Shown piece after piece: positions 47,547 through 57,251 of a stretch of DNA of 64,000 nt. Numbering within the stretch: position 1 is the first letter of the stretch; each line of letters opens with the position of its first letter. The notes under the pieces were generated by a model, which saw only the letters and a program-made list of their open reading frames with translations, made no database searches and was not told the DNA's origin. The DNA comes from Herminiimonas sp. (lineage in GTDB: Bacteria > Pseudomonadota > Gammaproteobacteria > Burkholderiales > Burkholderiaceae_D), in contig JAQGLW010000189.1 of NCBI GenBank assembly GCA_028292665.1, positions 1 through 64,000 of the forward strand, in the 5' to 3' direction. The position numbers were made by a program, and so were the translations under genes.

Positions 47547-48461
47547 TCACGCAACCTTGCCCAGCACCAGGTATTCCATCAATGCCTTTTGCACATGCAG
47601 ACGGTTCTCCGCTTCATCCCAGACGACCGATTGCGGCCCGTCGATGACTTCCGCGGCGACTTCTTCACCGCGATGAGCGGGCAGGCAATGCATGAACAAC
47701 GCATTCGGCTTCGCCCGCTGCATCTTGCCGCTATCGACAATCCAGCCGTCGAAGGCTTGCAGCCGCGCCGCGTTTTCTTCTTCGTAACCCATGCTGGTCC
47801 AGACATCGGTCGTGACCAGGTCCGCGCCTTCGCAGGCGTCCGCCGGATTGGCGAAAACGGTATAGCGCGTATTGCTCGGCGACACCAGGGCCGGATCGAT
47901 ATCGTAGCCTTTGGGCGTGGAGAGATTGACATGGAAGCCGAATACCTGGGCCGCCTGCAGCCAGGAATAAAGCATGTTGTTGGCGTCGCCGATCCACGCG
48001 ACGGTCTTGCCCGCGATCGAGCCGCGATGTTCGATGAACGTGAATATGTCGGCCAGCACCTGGCACGGATGGTGTTCGTTGGTCAGGCCGTTGATGACGG
48101 GCACCCGCGAATTGGCGGCAAAACGGTCGATGATTTCCTGGCCGAAAGTGCGGATCATGATGATGTCGCACATGCGCGATATCACTTGCGCCGCGTCTTC
48201 CACCGGTTCGCCGCGGCCGAGCTGGCTGTCGCGCGTGTTCAGGTAAATCGCCGCACCGCCGAGCTGATGCATGCCGGCTTCGAACGATAAACGGGTACGC
48301 GTCGAATTTTTCTCGAACACCATCACCAGCGTGCGATCGAGCAATGTGTGATGCGGCTCGTATTTCTTGAATTTGCGCTTGATGATATGCGCGCGTTCGA
48401 TCACATACTCGAACTCGTCAAGCGTAAAGTCAGAAAATTGCAGAAAGTGTTTGATTGCCAT
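47547..48461 (-). CDS. argF: Ornithine carbamoyltransferase
   Basis: 304 residues from the ATG at 48461 (MAIKHFLQFSDFTLDE); an in-frame ATG six codons upstream lies inside the leader hairpin. Makes citrulline from ornithine and carbamoyl phosphate. The carbamoyl-phosphate site is FEKNSTRTRLSFE, the ornithine site includes GLTNEHHPCQVLAD, and HCLPAHRGEE holds the active-site Cys. It is the first gene of an argF-argG unit. No Shine-Dalgarno is visible, and a terminator-like hairpin ends 9 nt before the ATG. Confidence 0.97.
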   Translation of the reverse strand: MAIKHFLQFSDFTLDEFEYVIERAHIIKRKFKKYEPHHTLLDRTLVMVFEKNSTRTRLSFEAGMHQLGGAAIYLNTRDSQLGRGEPVEDAAQVISRMCDIIMIRTFGQEIIDRFAANSRVPVINGLTNEHHPCQVLADIFTFIEHRGSIAGKTVAWIGDANNMLYSWLQAAQVFGFHVNLSTPKGYDIDPALVSPSNTRYTVFANPADACEGADLVTTDVWTSMGYEEENAARLQAFDGWIVDSGKMQRAKPNALFMHCLPAHRGEEVAAEVIDGPQSVVWDEAENRLHVQKALMEYLVLGKVA

Positions 48462-48497
48462 AAATGAAAACGGCGGCAAGGGTGGCGCCTGCCGCCG
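48462..48497 (-). promoter_or_regulatory. Terminator-like hairpin in the argF leader
   Basis: Minus-strand stem CGGCGGCA/TGCCGCCG (48497-48490 with 48478-48471) with an 11-nt loop. It is followed at once by TTTTCATTT (48470-48462) and then the argF ATG. A GC-rich stem plus T-rich tail is terminator architecture. Confidence 0.55.
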
Positions 48498-48515
48498 AAG
48501 TAACTAACTTGTTCA

Positions 48516-48521
48516 ATTATA
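48516..48521 (-). promoter_or_regulatory. Candidate -10 box of argF-argG
   Basis: Perfect minus-strand TATAAT, predicted start near 48509. A -35 is poor (TGTCTT at a 17-bp spacing). The start would lie just before the leader hairpin. Confidence 0.45.
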
Positions 48522-48582
48522 AGGGATTTTTTTGCTAAAAGACACCAGGATGGAGAGGCTTTCAACGGCAGGATGGGCGCGC

Positions 48583-49473
48583 TCAGTAGAGTTTTTGCGA
48601 TGCCTCATGCAGTAACTGCTGATACAGCGCATGACGCATCGGCGCGATTGCGCCTGCCTTGACTGCCGCCAGGACTGCGCATTCCGGTTCGCTGATGTGA
48701 TGGCAGTTGTAGAACTTGCAGTGTCCGAGGCAAGGTTCGAATTCGGGAAATGCGCGCTCCAGCATGCCTTCGGTCAACTGGTACAGGCCGAATTCCTGGA
48801 AGCCGGGCGAGTCGATGATCGCGGTATCTTCGCCGATCCGGTACAGGCGCGTGAATGTCGTGGTGTGCTTGCCGGTGTCGAGCGCGGCTGAAATCTCGCG
48901 CACCGCGATATCGGCATCCGGCACCAGCAGATTGATCAGCGACGATTTGCCCATGCCGGACTGGCCGATCAGAATGGTCGCCTGGCCGGCCAGCAACGGC
49001 GACAATGTCGCGCACGCCGCGTCCGGCGCGGCGCGGGCCGATACTTCATGCACCGGATAGCCGAGCCCGGCATAAAATGCCAGCCGCCGGCGCGTCTTCG
49101 CCAGCGATTCGACGACGTCGATCTTGTTGAGCACGATGTGCGCCGCAATGCCTGCCGCTTCCGCGGCGACCAGTGCGCGCGACACCAGATCGTCCGCGAA
49201 TCCGGGTTCGGTCGCGACGACGATGAACAATTGCGTGACGTTGGCGGCCAGCAGTTTCGATTTGTACTGGTCCGAGCGGTACAGCAGCGTCTTGCGTTCG
49301 GCGATCGATTCGATCACGCCCTGATTGGGCGATGTCAGTTTGAGATCGACGACATCGCCGACCGCGACGTCGCTTTTTTTGCCGCGGGTGACGCATTGCA
49401 ATTTGATGGTGCCGGTTTGCGCGAGATAATGGCGGCCGTGCGCTGCGATGATGGTGGCGGTGACGTTCGTCAT
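48583..49473 (-). CDS. rsgA: Ribosome small-subunit-dependent GTPase RsgA
   Basis: 296 residues. Circularly permuted GTPase that checks late 30S assembly. An N-terminal OB domain is followed by the G4 motif [10 protein letters not shown], then P-loop [14 protein letters not shown] and G3 [11 protein letters not shown]. The C-terminal zinc knuckle is [20 protein letters not shown]. The G domain order (G4 before G1) confirms the family. It lies 3 nt after the pterin dehydratase stop in a Ste24-pcd-rsgA operon divergent from orn. Confidence 0.96.
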   Translation of the reverse strand: MTNVTATIIAAHGRHYLAQTGTIKLQCVTRGKKSDVAVGDVVDLKLTSPNQGVIESIAERKTLLYRSDQYKSKLLAANVTQLFIVVATEPGFADDLVSRALVAAEAAGIAAHIVLNKIDVVESLAKTRRRLAFYAGLGYPVHEVSARAAPDAACATLSPLLAGQATILIGQSGMGKSSLINLLVPDADIAVREISAALDTGKHTTTFTRLYRIGEDTAIIDSPGFQEFGLYQLTEGMLERAFPEFEPCLGHCKFYNCHHISEPECAVLAAVKAGAIAPMRHALYQQLLHEASQKLY

Positions 49474-49476
49474 TCG

Positions 49477-49827
49477 TCAGGCGAACGATTGCTGAAAAAT
49501 CGCATCGACCTTGGCGGCGCAAATGAAATCGTTTTCGGAGAGGCCGCCGCGTCCGCCGTTGACCGAATGGGTATCGAATTTCACGACGCAGCGATTGTAA
49601 GTGACAACCAGTTCCGGATGATGATCCTCGGCGTGGATTACGTACGCGATCGCATTGATGAACGCCAGCGTTTCATGGTAATTCTTGAATCCGAAGTTCC
49701 TGACGAGCCTGCCTTCCTGCACGGCCCAGCCGTCGAGCGCCGGCAGATAGCCGGCGATTTCCGTTTCGGTCAGCGCCGTTTCAAGATGGCGGCATTTTTT
49801 CTCGATCAGTTCAGCAGCGGTTGTCAT
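49477..49827 (-). CDS. 4a-hydroxytetrahydrobiopterin dehydratase (pterin carbinolamine dehydratase)
   Basis: 116 residues. Recycles the pterin cofactor of aromatic amino acid hydroxylases or acts in molybdopterin metabolism. The active-site region AEDHHPELVVTYNRCVVKF and the tail GLSENDFICAAKVDAI are characteristic. A phhA-type hydroxylase is not in the window. It lies between the Ste24 protease gene (8 nt) and rsgA (3 nt). Confidence 0.93.
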   Translation of the reverse strand: MTTAAELIEKKCRHLETALTETEIAGYLPALDGWAVQEGRLVRNFGFKNYHETLAFINAIAYVIHAEDHHPELVVTYNRCVVKFDTHSVNGGRGGLSENDFICAAKVDAIFQQSFA

Positions 49828-49835
49828 GATCAGCC

Positions 49836-51092
49836 TCAGCCGGCAAGTAGTCTGTTGATCCGTGCGGTCGCAGGCGGATGGGAATCGTAAAACGCCGAAT
49901 GCAACGGATCCGGCGTCAGCGTCGACGCATTGTCTTCATACAGTTTCACCAGCGCCGACACCAGATCCTGCGCATCGCTGTACCTGGCGGCGAATGCATC
50001 GGCTTCGAATTCATGCTTGCGCGAACTGATCGAGGTCAGCGGCGAAAACAGGAAGGTGAATACCGGCAGCGCCAGCATGAACAGGATCAGCGCCATCGCA
50101 TCGTTGCCGGCTCCCAGCATCGGCTCGACTCCGAGACCGGTATAGAACCATGTCCGGGTTTTCAGGTAGCCCAGCAGCGCCATGAAGGCGAGCGAAATCG
50201 CAAACATCACGGCGATGCGCTTGACGATATGCTTCAATTTGAAATGGCCGAGTTCGTGCGCCAGCACCGCTTCGATTTCCTGCGGCGCGAGGCGCGACAG
50301 CAGGGTGTCGAAGAACACGATGCGCTTGGCCGCACCGAAACCCGAAAAATACGCATTGCCGTGCGCGCTGCGCTTGGAGCCGTCCATCACGAACAGACCT
50401 TTGGATGCAAATCCGACGCGCTGCATCAGGTTCTCGATGCGCGCGCGCAGACTGTCGTCCGTCAGCGGCGTGAACTTGTTGAACAGCGGCGCGATCACGG
50501 TGGGATAGAGCACGAGCATCAACAGCTGGAAAACGGTAAACACGATCCATGCGTACAGCCACCACAAGTTGCCGGCTTTTTCCATCAGCGTCAGGATCAC
50601 CCAGATCAGCGGCAACCCGATGGCCGCCCCCAGCAATGCGGCCTTCAGCATGTCGGTAATGAACAGGCGCAGCGTCATCTTGTTGAAGCCGAATCGGGCT
50701 TCCAGCACGAACTGCCTGTAATAGTCGAAAGGCAGTTCGATGATTCCCGAGATGACGGCGAAAGCGGCCAGCAATCCGATTTGATAGATCATGCCGGGAC
50801 CGGCAAGATTCAGTATCGCGATCGATAGCCACTGCAATCCGCCGAGCAGCGTAAAGCAGATCAGCACGGCAGTATTGACCAGCAGCGTCAGCATGCCGAA
50901 TTTTGTCTTGGCGATTGTATAGTCGGCGGCTTTCTGGTGCGCCGCGAGCGGAATTTTCTCTGCGAACTGCGGCGGAACCGCACTGCGGTGCATCAGCACA
51001 TGACGGATATGGCGCGACCCCAGCCAGAAGCGGACGCACAGGGTAATAACGAGGAAACCGACAAACAAACCTGAAAACACGTGTGAATACAT
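49836..51092 (-). CDS. Ste24-type M48 membrane metallopeptidase
   Basis: 418 residues with about seven hydrophobic segments. The zinc site is intact: [14 protein letters not shown] (HExxH), with the third ligand in [33 protein letters not shown] is a typical CAAX-protease/Ste24 motif. Bacterial members are integral-membrane quality-control proteases; no prenylation substrate is implied. It is the first gene of the operon with pcd and rsgA and diverges from orn with a 45-nt gap. Confidence 0.92.
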   Translation of the reverse strand: MYSHVFSGLFVGFLVITLCVRFWLGSRHIRHVLMHRSAVPPQFAEKIPLAAHQKAADYTIAKTKFGMLTLLVNTAVLICFTLLGGLQWLSIAILNLAGPGMIYQIGLLAAFAVISGIIELPFDYYRQFVLEARFGFNKMTLRLFITDMLKAALLGAAIGLPLIWVILTLMEKAGNLWWLYAWIVFTVFQLLMLVLYPTVIAPLFNKFTPLTDDSLRARIENLMQRVGFASKGLFVMDGSKRSAHGNAYFSGFGAAKRIVFFDTLLSRLAPQEIEAVLAHELGHFKLKHIVKRIAVMFAISLAFMALLGYLKTRTWFYTGLGVEPMLGAGNDAMALILFMLALPVFTFLFSPLTSISSRKHEFEADAFAARYSDAQDLVSALVKLYEDNASTLTPDPLHSAFYDSHPPATARINRLLAG

Positions 51093-51137
51093 TCTATGCC
51101 TGTGAGAAAATGGCGAATTCCAAAGGAAAAATCAATT

Positions 51138-51725
51138 ATGTCACAAGCTACCGAAGCTCATGTACCGCCGGTGATGCCGGCCCGCCCGAACGAATTCAAT
51201 CTGGTGTGGGTCGATATGGAAATGACGGGCCTCGATCCCGATTCCGACCGCATCATCGAAGTCGCGGTGGTGGTCACGGATTCCAATCTGAATATCCTGG
51301 CAGAAGGTCCTGTTTTTGCAATCCATCAATCCGACGAGATGCTCGACGGCATGGACGCCTGGAACAAGGGCACGCACGGCAGATCCGGTTTGATCGAGCG
51401 CGTCAAGGCCTCCACCGTTACCGAGGCCGATGCGGAAATCGCACTGATCGATTTTCTCAAGCATTTTGTGCCGAACGGCAAGTCGCCGATGTGCGGCAAC
51501 ACGATTTGCCAGGATCGGCGCTTCATGGTGCGCGGCATGCCGAAACTCGAAGCGTTCTTTCATTACCGCAATCTCGACGTATCGACGCTGAAGGAATTAT
51601 GCAAGCGCTGGAAGCCTGAGCTGGCAAGCGGTTTCAAGAAGCATCAGAAACACACCGCGCTGGCCGACATCATCGAATCGATCGAGGAACTGCGCTACTA
51701 TCGCGAGCACTTCATCAAGCCCTGA
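51138..51725 (+). CDS. orn: Oligoribonuclease
   Basis: 195 residues from the ATG at 51138 ([11 protein letters not shown]), AAAGGAAAAA upstream. 3'-5' exonuclease of the DEDDh family that finishes RNA decay by degrading di- to pentaribonucleotides, including pGpG from cyclic di-GMP turnover. Motifs: [36 protein letters not shown], and [18 protein letters not shown]. The N-terminal extension of about 17 residues is longer than in E. coli (181 aa). Confidence 0.96.
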   Translation: MSQATEAHVPPVMPARPNEFNLVWVDMEMTGLDPDSDRIIEVAVVVTDSNLNILAEGPVFAIHQSDEMLDGMDAWNKGTHGRSGLIERVKASTVTEADAEIALIDFLKHFVPNGKSPMCGNTICQDRRFMVRGMPKLEAFFHYRNLDVSTLKELCKRWKPELASGFKKHQKHTALADIIESIEELRYYREHFIKP

Positions 51726-51885
51726 CAACGCGCGCTCCCGCAAAGCAGACGGGCTTTTCCTGCATTGCGCGGATATTGCCGTCCTGCACTGGCGATCCGT
51801 GGATTCCTGTCCTATAGTACAAAATCGATCCCGATGAAGCCGGGGAGGATGATCGAATATCCGGCCCCGCCTTTTCTGAAACATC

Positions 51886-53091
51886 ATGCATACTCCCGCT
51901 TTCATCTGCGATGCGGTGCGCACGCCGTTCGGCCGCTATGGCGGCGCTCTCGCTTCGATCCGTACCGACGACCTGGGCGCCATTCCGCTGATGGCGCTGA
52001 TGGTGCGCAATCCCGGTGTCGACTGGGAACAGGTCGGCGATGTGCTGTACGGCTGCGCCAACCAGGCTGGCGAAGACAACCGCAACGTCGCGCGCATGGC
52101 CGGTCTGCTCGCCGGCTTGCCGGCAGGGGTTGGGGGCGCAACCGTCAACCGTTTGTGCGGCTCCGGACTTGATGCGATCGGCAGTGCCGCGCGGGCGATC
52201 AAGTCGGGCGAGGCAATGCTGATGATCGCCGGCGGCGTCGAATCGATGAGCCGCGCGCCGTTCGCCATCGGCAAGGCCGACGCGGCGTTCGCACGCGATG
52301 TGCCGATTGCCGACACGACCATCGGCTGGCGCTTCGTGAACAAGCTGATGCAGGCGCAATACGGAATCGACACGATGCCCGAAACCGCTGAAAACATCGC
52401 ACGCGATTTCGGCATCGATCGCCAATCGCAGGACATTTTTGCATTGGCTTCGCAGAGGAAGGCAATTGCCGCGCAAAAGAACGGCTGTTTCGATGAAGAG
52501 ATCACGCCGGTGACGGCGGCGCAGAAAACCGGCGATCCGGTCATCGTCACGCAAGACGAGCATCCATGCGAGACATCGCTCGAAGCGCTTGCCGGGCTCG
52601 AGCCGGTTGTCGCTGCGGGCGGCACCGTGACTGCGGGGAATTCGTCAGGCATCAATGACGGCGCCTGCGCACTGCTGCTTGCCTGTGAAAAGAGCGCGCT
52701 GAAATACAGCCTGCGGCCCAGGGCGCGCGTGCTCGGCATGGCCACGGCAGGCGTGCCGCCGCGCATAACGGGTATCGGTCCGGCGCCGGCGGCGCGGATG
52801 GTCCTGGTGCAGACCGGCCTGACCATGGATCAGATGGAAGTGATCGAATTGAATGAGGCGTCCGCCGCGCAAAGCATTGCGGTGCTGCGCGACTGGGGCT
52901 TGCAGGATGACGATCCGCGCGTCAATCCGAACGGAGGCGCAATTGCGCTCGGCCATCCGCTCGGCGCGTCCGGCGCGCGCCTGGTAGCGACCGCAGTCAA
53001 TCAGTTGCACAGGATCAAGGGCCGTTATGCGCTGTGCACGATGTGTATCGAGGTCGGACAGGGCATTGCGATGGTGATCGAGCGGGTTTGA
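51886..53091 (+). CDS. Thiolase (3-oxoadipyl-CoA/acetyl-CoA acyltransferase family)
   Basis: 401 residues. The N-terminus (ICDAVRTPFGRYGGALASIRTDDLG) is closest to PcaF-type 3-oxoadipyl-CoA thiolases. The nucleophile is Cys91 in NRLCGSG, the catalytic His357 in GHPLGASG and the second Cys387 in TMCIEVGQG. Two nearly invariant spots differ: NEAFAAQ reads NEASAAQ (Ser326, TCC) and CIGVGQG reads CIEVGQG (Glu389, GAG), each one base from the usual residue. Activity may be changed. No other beta-ketoadipate or fatty-acid genes adjoin, so the substrate is uncertain. Confidence 0.88.
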   Translation: MHTPAFICDAVRTPFGRYGGALASIRTDDLGAIPLMALMVRNPGVDWEQVGDVLYGCANQAGEDNRNVARMAGLLAGLPAGVGGATVNRLCGSGLDAIGSAARAIKSGEAMLMIAGGVESMSRAPFAIGKADAAFARDVPIADTTIGWRFVNKLMQAQYGIDTMPETAENIARDFGIDRQSQDIFALASQRKAIAAQKNGCFDEEITPVTAAQKTGDPVIVTQDEHPCETSLEALAGLEPVVAAGGTVTAGNSSGINDGACALLLACEKSALKYSLRPRARVLGMATAGVPPRITGIGPAPAARMVLVQTGLTMDQMEVIELNEASAAQSIAVLRDWGLQDDDPRVNPNGGAIALGHPLGASGARLVATAVNQLHRIKGRYALCTMCIEVGQGIAMVIERV

Positions 53092-53137
53092 TCAGCCGGC
53101 CGGGACGCTGCTTGTTAGCTTGTTAAAGACTCCGGCT

Positions 53138-53836
53138 CTAATGCAAAGCCGGCTCCGCGCCGCAGCACATCTTGAATTTTTTGCCGCTGCCGCATGGGCA
53201 TGGATCGTTGCGCCCGGTTTTGGGCGCGTTGCGTTGCACTGTGGCGACCGGCGATTTGCGGTGCGGCAGCCAGAATCGGTGAATTTCCGGGATCGCGGCT
53301 TCGATTTCGACCGTTAATCTGTGGCACTTGACGGGGTCGTCGACCAGCGCCATTTCTTCCTCTTCGATTTCTTCCGCGCCGAGCAGATAGATCGGGCGCA
53401 GCAGCGGCGCGATGTTGGAACTCCAGATCGGCTCCCATGCCGCCGCGCGCAAATTCATGCCTTCCCAAAAACCCCAGGCCCAGGCTTCGCCATCCAGCAC
53501 CGCGCGTCCCTGCCATTCATGCTCGCAGAAGAGCGGTTCGAATTCTTTCGGCGCGACTTCGAGCGTGACGGCGATTTCATTCATGAAGCGCGCGATCAGG
53601 CCGGTAATCCGTTCGAACTCCTTGCCGGATTTGAATTCCGGCGCATCCTCGGAAGAGGAACCCCATACCCGCGGCAGCCATTCGGGCAGGGCAACGACTT
53701 CAGGTCCGATCGCCAGCGCGGTCAGGTAGCCGTGCAGCGAATCCATCGTCATGCCGTCGTCGCCGCAACGGTCGGACAGCAAAAATTTGTCGAGCTCGTC
53801 GAATTCTTTATCGGATAGCGGCTGGTCGAGATGCAT
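53138..53836 (-). CDS. YecA/UPF0149-family protein with SEC-C motif
   Basis: 232 residues. The N-terminal UPF0149 part has [15 protein letters not shown] and [20 protein letters not shown]. The C-terminus is a zinc-binding SEC-C motif, [19 protein letters not shown], like that of SecA. E. coli YecA carries the same motif and associates with ribosomes. Its exact role is unresolved. It converges on the thiolase gene and stands alone. Confidence 0.9.
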   Translation of the reverse strand: MHLDQPLSDKEFDELDKFLLSDRCGDDGMTMDSLHGYLTALAIGPEVVALPEWLPRVWGSSSEDAPEFKSGKEFERITGLIARFMNEIAVTLEVAPKEFEPLFCEHEWQGRAVLDGEAWAWGFWEGMNLRAAAWEPIWSSNIAPLLRPIYLLGAEEIEEEEMALVDDPVKCHRLTVEIEAAIPEIHRFWLPHRKSPVATVQRNAPKTGRNDPCPCGSGKKFKMCCGAEPALH

Positions 53837-54054
53837 GGCGTTGTGCTTGTGGCGGGTAATCTGTCAGGCTCATAGTGTAGCGCGTTTGTCCGGCTGTCAG
53901 GTAATCGCGGAACGGCCTGCCGCCATCGATACTCGCTTGCAATTATTGACTCCGGTACAGGCCGATCGAATTCGGTAAACATCCGGATCGTCCGGCTGCC
54001 GAAAACATCACTGTATCGCAACGGGCTTGCCGATTGCCCCGTACAATAGGCAAC

Positions 54055-55044
54055 ATGAATGAACCTGCCGCTCTTTCCTTTTCCACACTGACCCCGGATA
54101 CGGTGCTCGATGCGCTTGACAGCGTCGGCCTGTACAGCGATGGACGCCTGCTCGCGCTGAACAGCTACGAAAACCGCGTTTATCAAATCGGCATGGAGCA
54201 GGGCGCGCCGGTAGTGGCAAAATTTTACCGCCCGGCACGCTGGAGCGACGCGGCCATTCTTGAAGAGCATGCGTTCGTGCAGCAATTGGTCGGGCATGAA
54301 ATTCCGGTCGTGCCGGCGTTGCCGCTGGCGGGACAAACGCTGCACCGGTATCAGGGATTCCGCTTCGCGGTATTTCCCAGGCACGGCGGCCGAGCGCCCG
54401 AGCTCGAAGACCGCATGACGCTGGAATGGATGGGCCGCTTCATCGGGCGTATCCATGCGGTCGGTGCGATCGAACCGTTTCGCGAGCGGCCGACGCTCGA
54501 TGTCGTCAGCTTCGGCGAGGAGCCGCGCGAGTACCTGTTGACGCACGGCTTCATTCCGGACGAACTGGCCGATGCTTACCGCAGTGTCGCGGCGCAGGCG
54601 CTGGAAGGCGTGCGGCGTTGCTTCGAGCGCGCCGGAGCGGTGCGAATTCTGCGGCTGCATGGGGATTGCCATGGCGGCAATGTATTGTGGACCGATGCGG
54701 GTCCGCACTTCGTCGATTTCGACGATAGCCGCATGGGACCGGCGGTGCAGGATTTGTGGATGATGCTGTCGGGAGAACGCGCCGACATGGTGCGCCAGTT
54801 ATCCGATCTGCTCGCCGGTTATGAAGATTTTTTCGATTTCGATCCGCGTGAATTGCACCTGATCGAAGCCTTGCGAACTTTGCGGCTGATTCACTATTCG
54901 GCATGGCTGGCGCTGCGATGGGACGATCCGGCTTTTACCACCGCATTTCCGTGGTTTAACACGCAACGCTACTGGCAGGACCGCATTCTGGAGTTGCGCG
55001 AACAGATTGCACTGATGGATGAAGCGCCGCTCTGGCCGGCATGA
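54055..55044 (+). CDS. srkA: Stress response kinase A (YihE/RdoA family)
   Basis: 329 residues from the ATG at 54055, close to E. coli SrkA (328). Ser/Thr kinase with an aminoglycoside-phosphotransferase-like fold that counters stress-induced death. Motifs: LNSYENRVYQIG, VVAKFYRPARWS with the ATP-binding Lys, the Brenner motif LHGDCHGGNVLW, and FVDFDDSRMGP with the Mg-binding Asp. In E. coli it sits before dsbA; here mtnP follows 51 nt downstream. A TACAAT lies 7 nt before the ATG. Confidence 0.93.
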   Translation: MNEPAALSFSTLTPDTVLDALDSVGLYSDGRLLALNSYENRVYQIGMEQGAPVVAKFYRPARWSDAAILEEHAFVQQLVGHEIPVVPALPLAGQTLHRYQGFRFAVFPRHGGRAPELEDRMTLEWMGRFIGRIHAVGAIEPFRERPTLDVVSFGEEPREYLLTHGFIPDELADAYRSVAAQALEGVRRCFERAGAVRILRLHGDCHGGNVLWTDAGPHFVDFDDSRMGPAVQDLWMMLSGERADMVRQLSDLLAGYEDFFDFDPRELHLIEALRTLRLIHYSAWLALRWDDPAFTTAFPWFNTQRYWQDRILELREQIALMDEAPLWPA

Positions 55045-55095
55045 TGCAGGCTTGCGCGATTTTACCGATCAACCGCTTCTCAATTCGTTTTTATC

Positions 55096-55968
55096 ATGGA
55101 AAAAATTCGTTTCGGCATTATCGGCGGCAGCGGTCTCTACAAGATGGAGGGATTGCAGGATGTCAGGGAAATCGATATCGCGACGCCGTTCGGCCCGCCG
55201 TCGGATGCAATCGCCGCCGGCACGCTCGACGGAGTGCGTGTCGCTTTTCTGGCGCGGCATGGACGCAGCCATTCCTTTTTGCCGGGTGAAATTCCGTTTC
55301 GGGCCAACATCTGGGCGCTGAAAACACTCGGCGTGGATTACCTGCTGTCGGTATCGGCTGTCGGTTCGCTGAAGGAAGAGCTGGCGCCGCGGCACATGGT
55401 GCTGCCTGATCAGTTCATCGACATGACGCGGCAGCGCGCAGGAACTTTTTTTGGCGAAGGCGCGGTCGCCCATATCGGCTTTTCGCATCCGGTCTGCGGC
55501 GGATTGAGCGATGCACTGGCGCGGGCGTTCGCCGACTGCGATTTGCCGGGTGCAATGATGCATCGCGGCGGCACGTATGTGTGCATCGAAGGGCCGGCTT
55601 TCTCCACCTATGCCGAATCGCGGCTGTACCGTTCGTGGGATGCATCCGTCATCGGCATGACCAACATGCCGGAAGCGCGGCTGGCGCGCGAAGCGGAAAT
55701 CGCCTACGCGACGCTGGCGCTGGTGACCGACTTCGACTGCTGGCATCCGGGCCACGCCGCAGTCACCGCCGAAATGGCGATCGGCAACCTGATGCACAAT
55801 GCGGTCAATGCACAGAAAGTATTGCGGGCATGCATCAAGCGGCTTGCTGCGAATCCGCCATTGTCGGCCGCACACGATGCGCTTGCCGCAGCGCTGGTTA
55901 CACCGCCGTCGGCGATGCCGGCCGCCGCTCGGGAAAAACTGGCGCCGTTACTGCGCAAATATCTTTAA
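55096..55968 (+). CDS. mtnP: S-methyl-5'-thioadenosine phosphorylase
   Basis: 290 residues of the PNP/MTAP family. It cleaves 5'-methylthioadenosine with phosphate to adenine and 5-methylthioribose-1-phosphate. Motifs: [72 protein letters not shown] and [18 protein letters not shown]. No other methionine-salvage gene is near. Its neighbour 133 nt downstream is arsS, a radical SAM gene whose product and by-product are 5'-deoxyadenosyl compounds, so a role beyond MTA is plausible. Confidence 0.94.
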   Translation: MEKIRFGIIGGSGLYKMEGLQDVREIDIATPFGPPSDAIAAGTLDGVRVAFLARHGRSHSFLPGEIPFRANIWALKTLGVDYLLSVSAVGSLKEELAPRHMVLPDQFIDMTRQRAGTFFGEGAVAHIGFSHPVCGGLSDALARAFADCDLPGAMMHRGGTYVCIEGPAFSTYAESRLYRSWDASVIGMTNMPEARLAREAEIAYATLALVTDFDCWHPGHAAVTAEMAIGNLMHNAVNAQKVLRACIKRLAANPPLSAAHDALAAALVTPPSAMPAAAREKLAPLLRKYL

Positions 55969-56101
55969 GACGGATTTTCAAGGGGATTGATTCCGGCTGT
56001 TTCGCCAATCGTCGACTGCAAGTTCAGCAATCTCCCGGCGACCAACGGAAAACGCCGTTTCGGTTTATCCTAGACAGCAACAATTTCAATCGGATATTTT
56101 T

Positions 56102-57067
56102 ATGCGCGCCACGCTGCCTTTGTTGGCTGTTACCGATTTTCCCGCGATCCGACGCGATCGGACTGCGGATACGCTGCAAGTCAATCTGGGCTATACCTGC
56201 AATCAAAGCTGCGTTCATTGCCACGTCAACGCCGGTCCCAACCGCACCGAGCAGATGACCCGCGATACCGTTGAGCTGGTGATCGACGTGCTGCGAACCG
56301 GACGGATCAGGACGCTTGATGTGACCGGCGGCGCACCGGAAATAAATCAGCATTTTCGTTATCTGGTGGAAAATGCGCGCAAGCTGGATGTGGACGTGAT
56401 GGACCGCTGCAACCTGACGATTCTGGAAGAACCCGGCTACGAAACGATGGCGCAGTTTCTGGCCGATCATCAAGTGCAGATCGTCGCTTCGCTGCCCTGC
56501 TATCTTGAAGACAACGTGGACCGGCAGCGCGGCAAGGGAGTGTTCGAAACCAGTATCCGCGTGCTGCAAAAACTCAATGCGCTCGGCTATGGCGATAGCG
56601 CCGCCGGTTTGCCGCTGCATCTGGTCTATAACCCGCAAGGCCCGTCGCTGCCGCCGTCCCAGGCCGGGCTGAAGGCCGATTACGACAAGTTCCTCGGCGA
56701 GCGGTTCGGGATCCGTTTCAATCAGCTGTTGACCATCACCAACATGCCGATCCAGCGTTTCGGCAGCACGCTGCTTTCAAACGGCAAGTTCGACAGTTAC
56801 ATGCAACTGCTGCGCTCTGCGCATCAGGATGCCAATCTCGAAAACGTGATGTGCCGTTCGCTGGTGTCGGTGGATTGGCAAGGCTACCTGTACGACTGCG
56901 ATTTCAACCAGATGCTCGGGCTTCCGTTGAAGCAGCAAGGCAAAGCCCGGATGCATTTGTCTGATTTGCTGTCGAACCGGCTCGAAGGCAATCCGATCAT
57001 GGTCGCCGATCATTGCTGGGGATGCACCGCCGGCGCCGGCAGCAGTTGCGGCGGCGCGCTGGCGTGA
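56102..57067 (+). CDS. arsS: Arsenosugar-biosynthesis radical SAM protein ArsS
   Basis: 321 residues. The radical SAM cluster is Cys33, Cys37, Cys40 in GYTCNQSCVHC. TLDVTGGAPEINQHFRYLV and MDRCNLTILEEPGYE are typical of the DUF3641/ArsS family, which joins dimethylarsenical to the 5'-deoxyadenosyl group of SAM. C-terminal Cys clusters include VMCRSLVSVDWQGYLYDCDFNQMLG and HCWGCTAGAGSSCGG, where some relatives carry selenocysteine. No arsM is in the window. The arsenic role is a family inference; related proteins may act on other substrates. Confidence 0.88.
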   Translation: MRATLPLLAVTDFPAIRRDRTADTLQVNLGYTCNQSCVHCHVNAGPNRTEQMTRDTVELVIDVLRTGRIRTLDVTGGAPEINQHFRYLVENARKLDVDVMDRCNLTILEEPGYETMAQFLADHQVQIVASLPCYLEDNVDRQRGKGVFETSIRVLQKLNALGYGDSAAGLPLHLVYNPQGPSLPPSQAGLKADYDKFLGERFGIRFNQLLTITNMPIQRFGSTLLSNGKFDSYMQLLRSAHQDANLENVMCRSLVSVDWQGYLYDCDFNQMLGLPLKQQGKARMHLSDLLSNRLEGNPIMVADHCWGCTAGAGSSCGGALA

Positions 57068-57251
57068 AATGCATCGGAGCCGTATCGGAGGATGCGGCTT
57101 TCTTCGATGCGGCCTGCGGCCCGCATCGCTCTCCGTAACCCGCCTCATTATGTTAGGAGCTCTTGAATAATGCGGGCAGCCGGCAACGATGTCCGTCGAC
57201 ATCGAATCGGCAAGCAGTGTCGCTCAACGCTTTTCCAGTCAGGGACGAATA

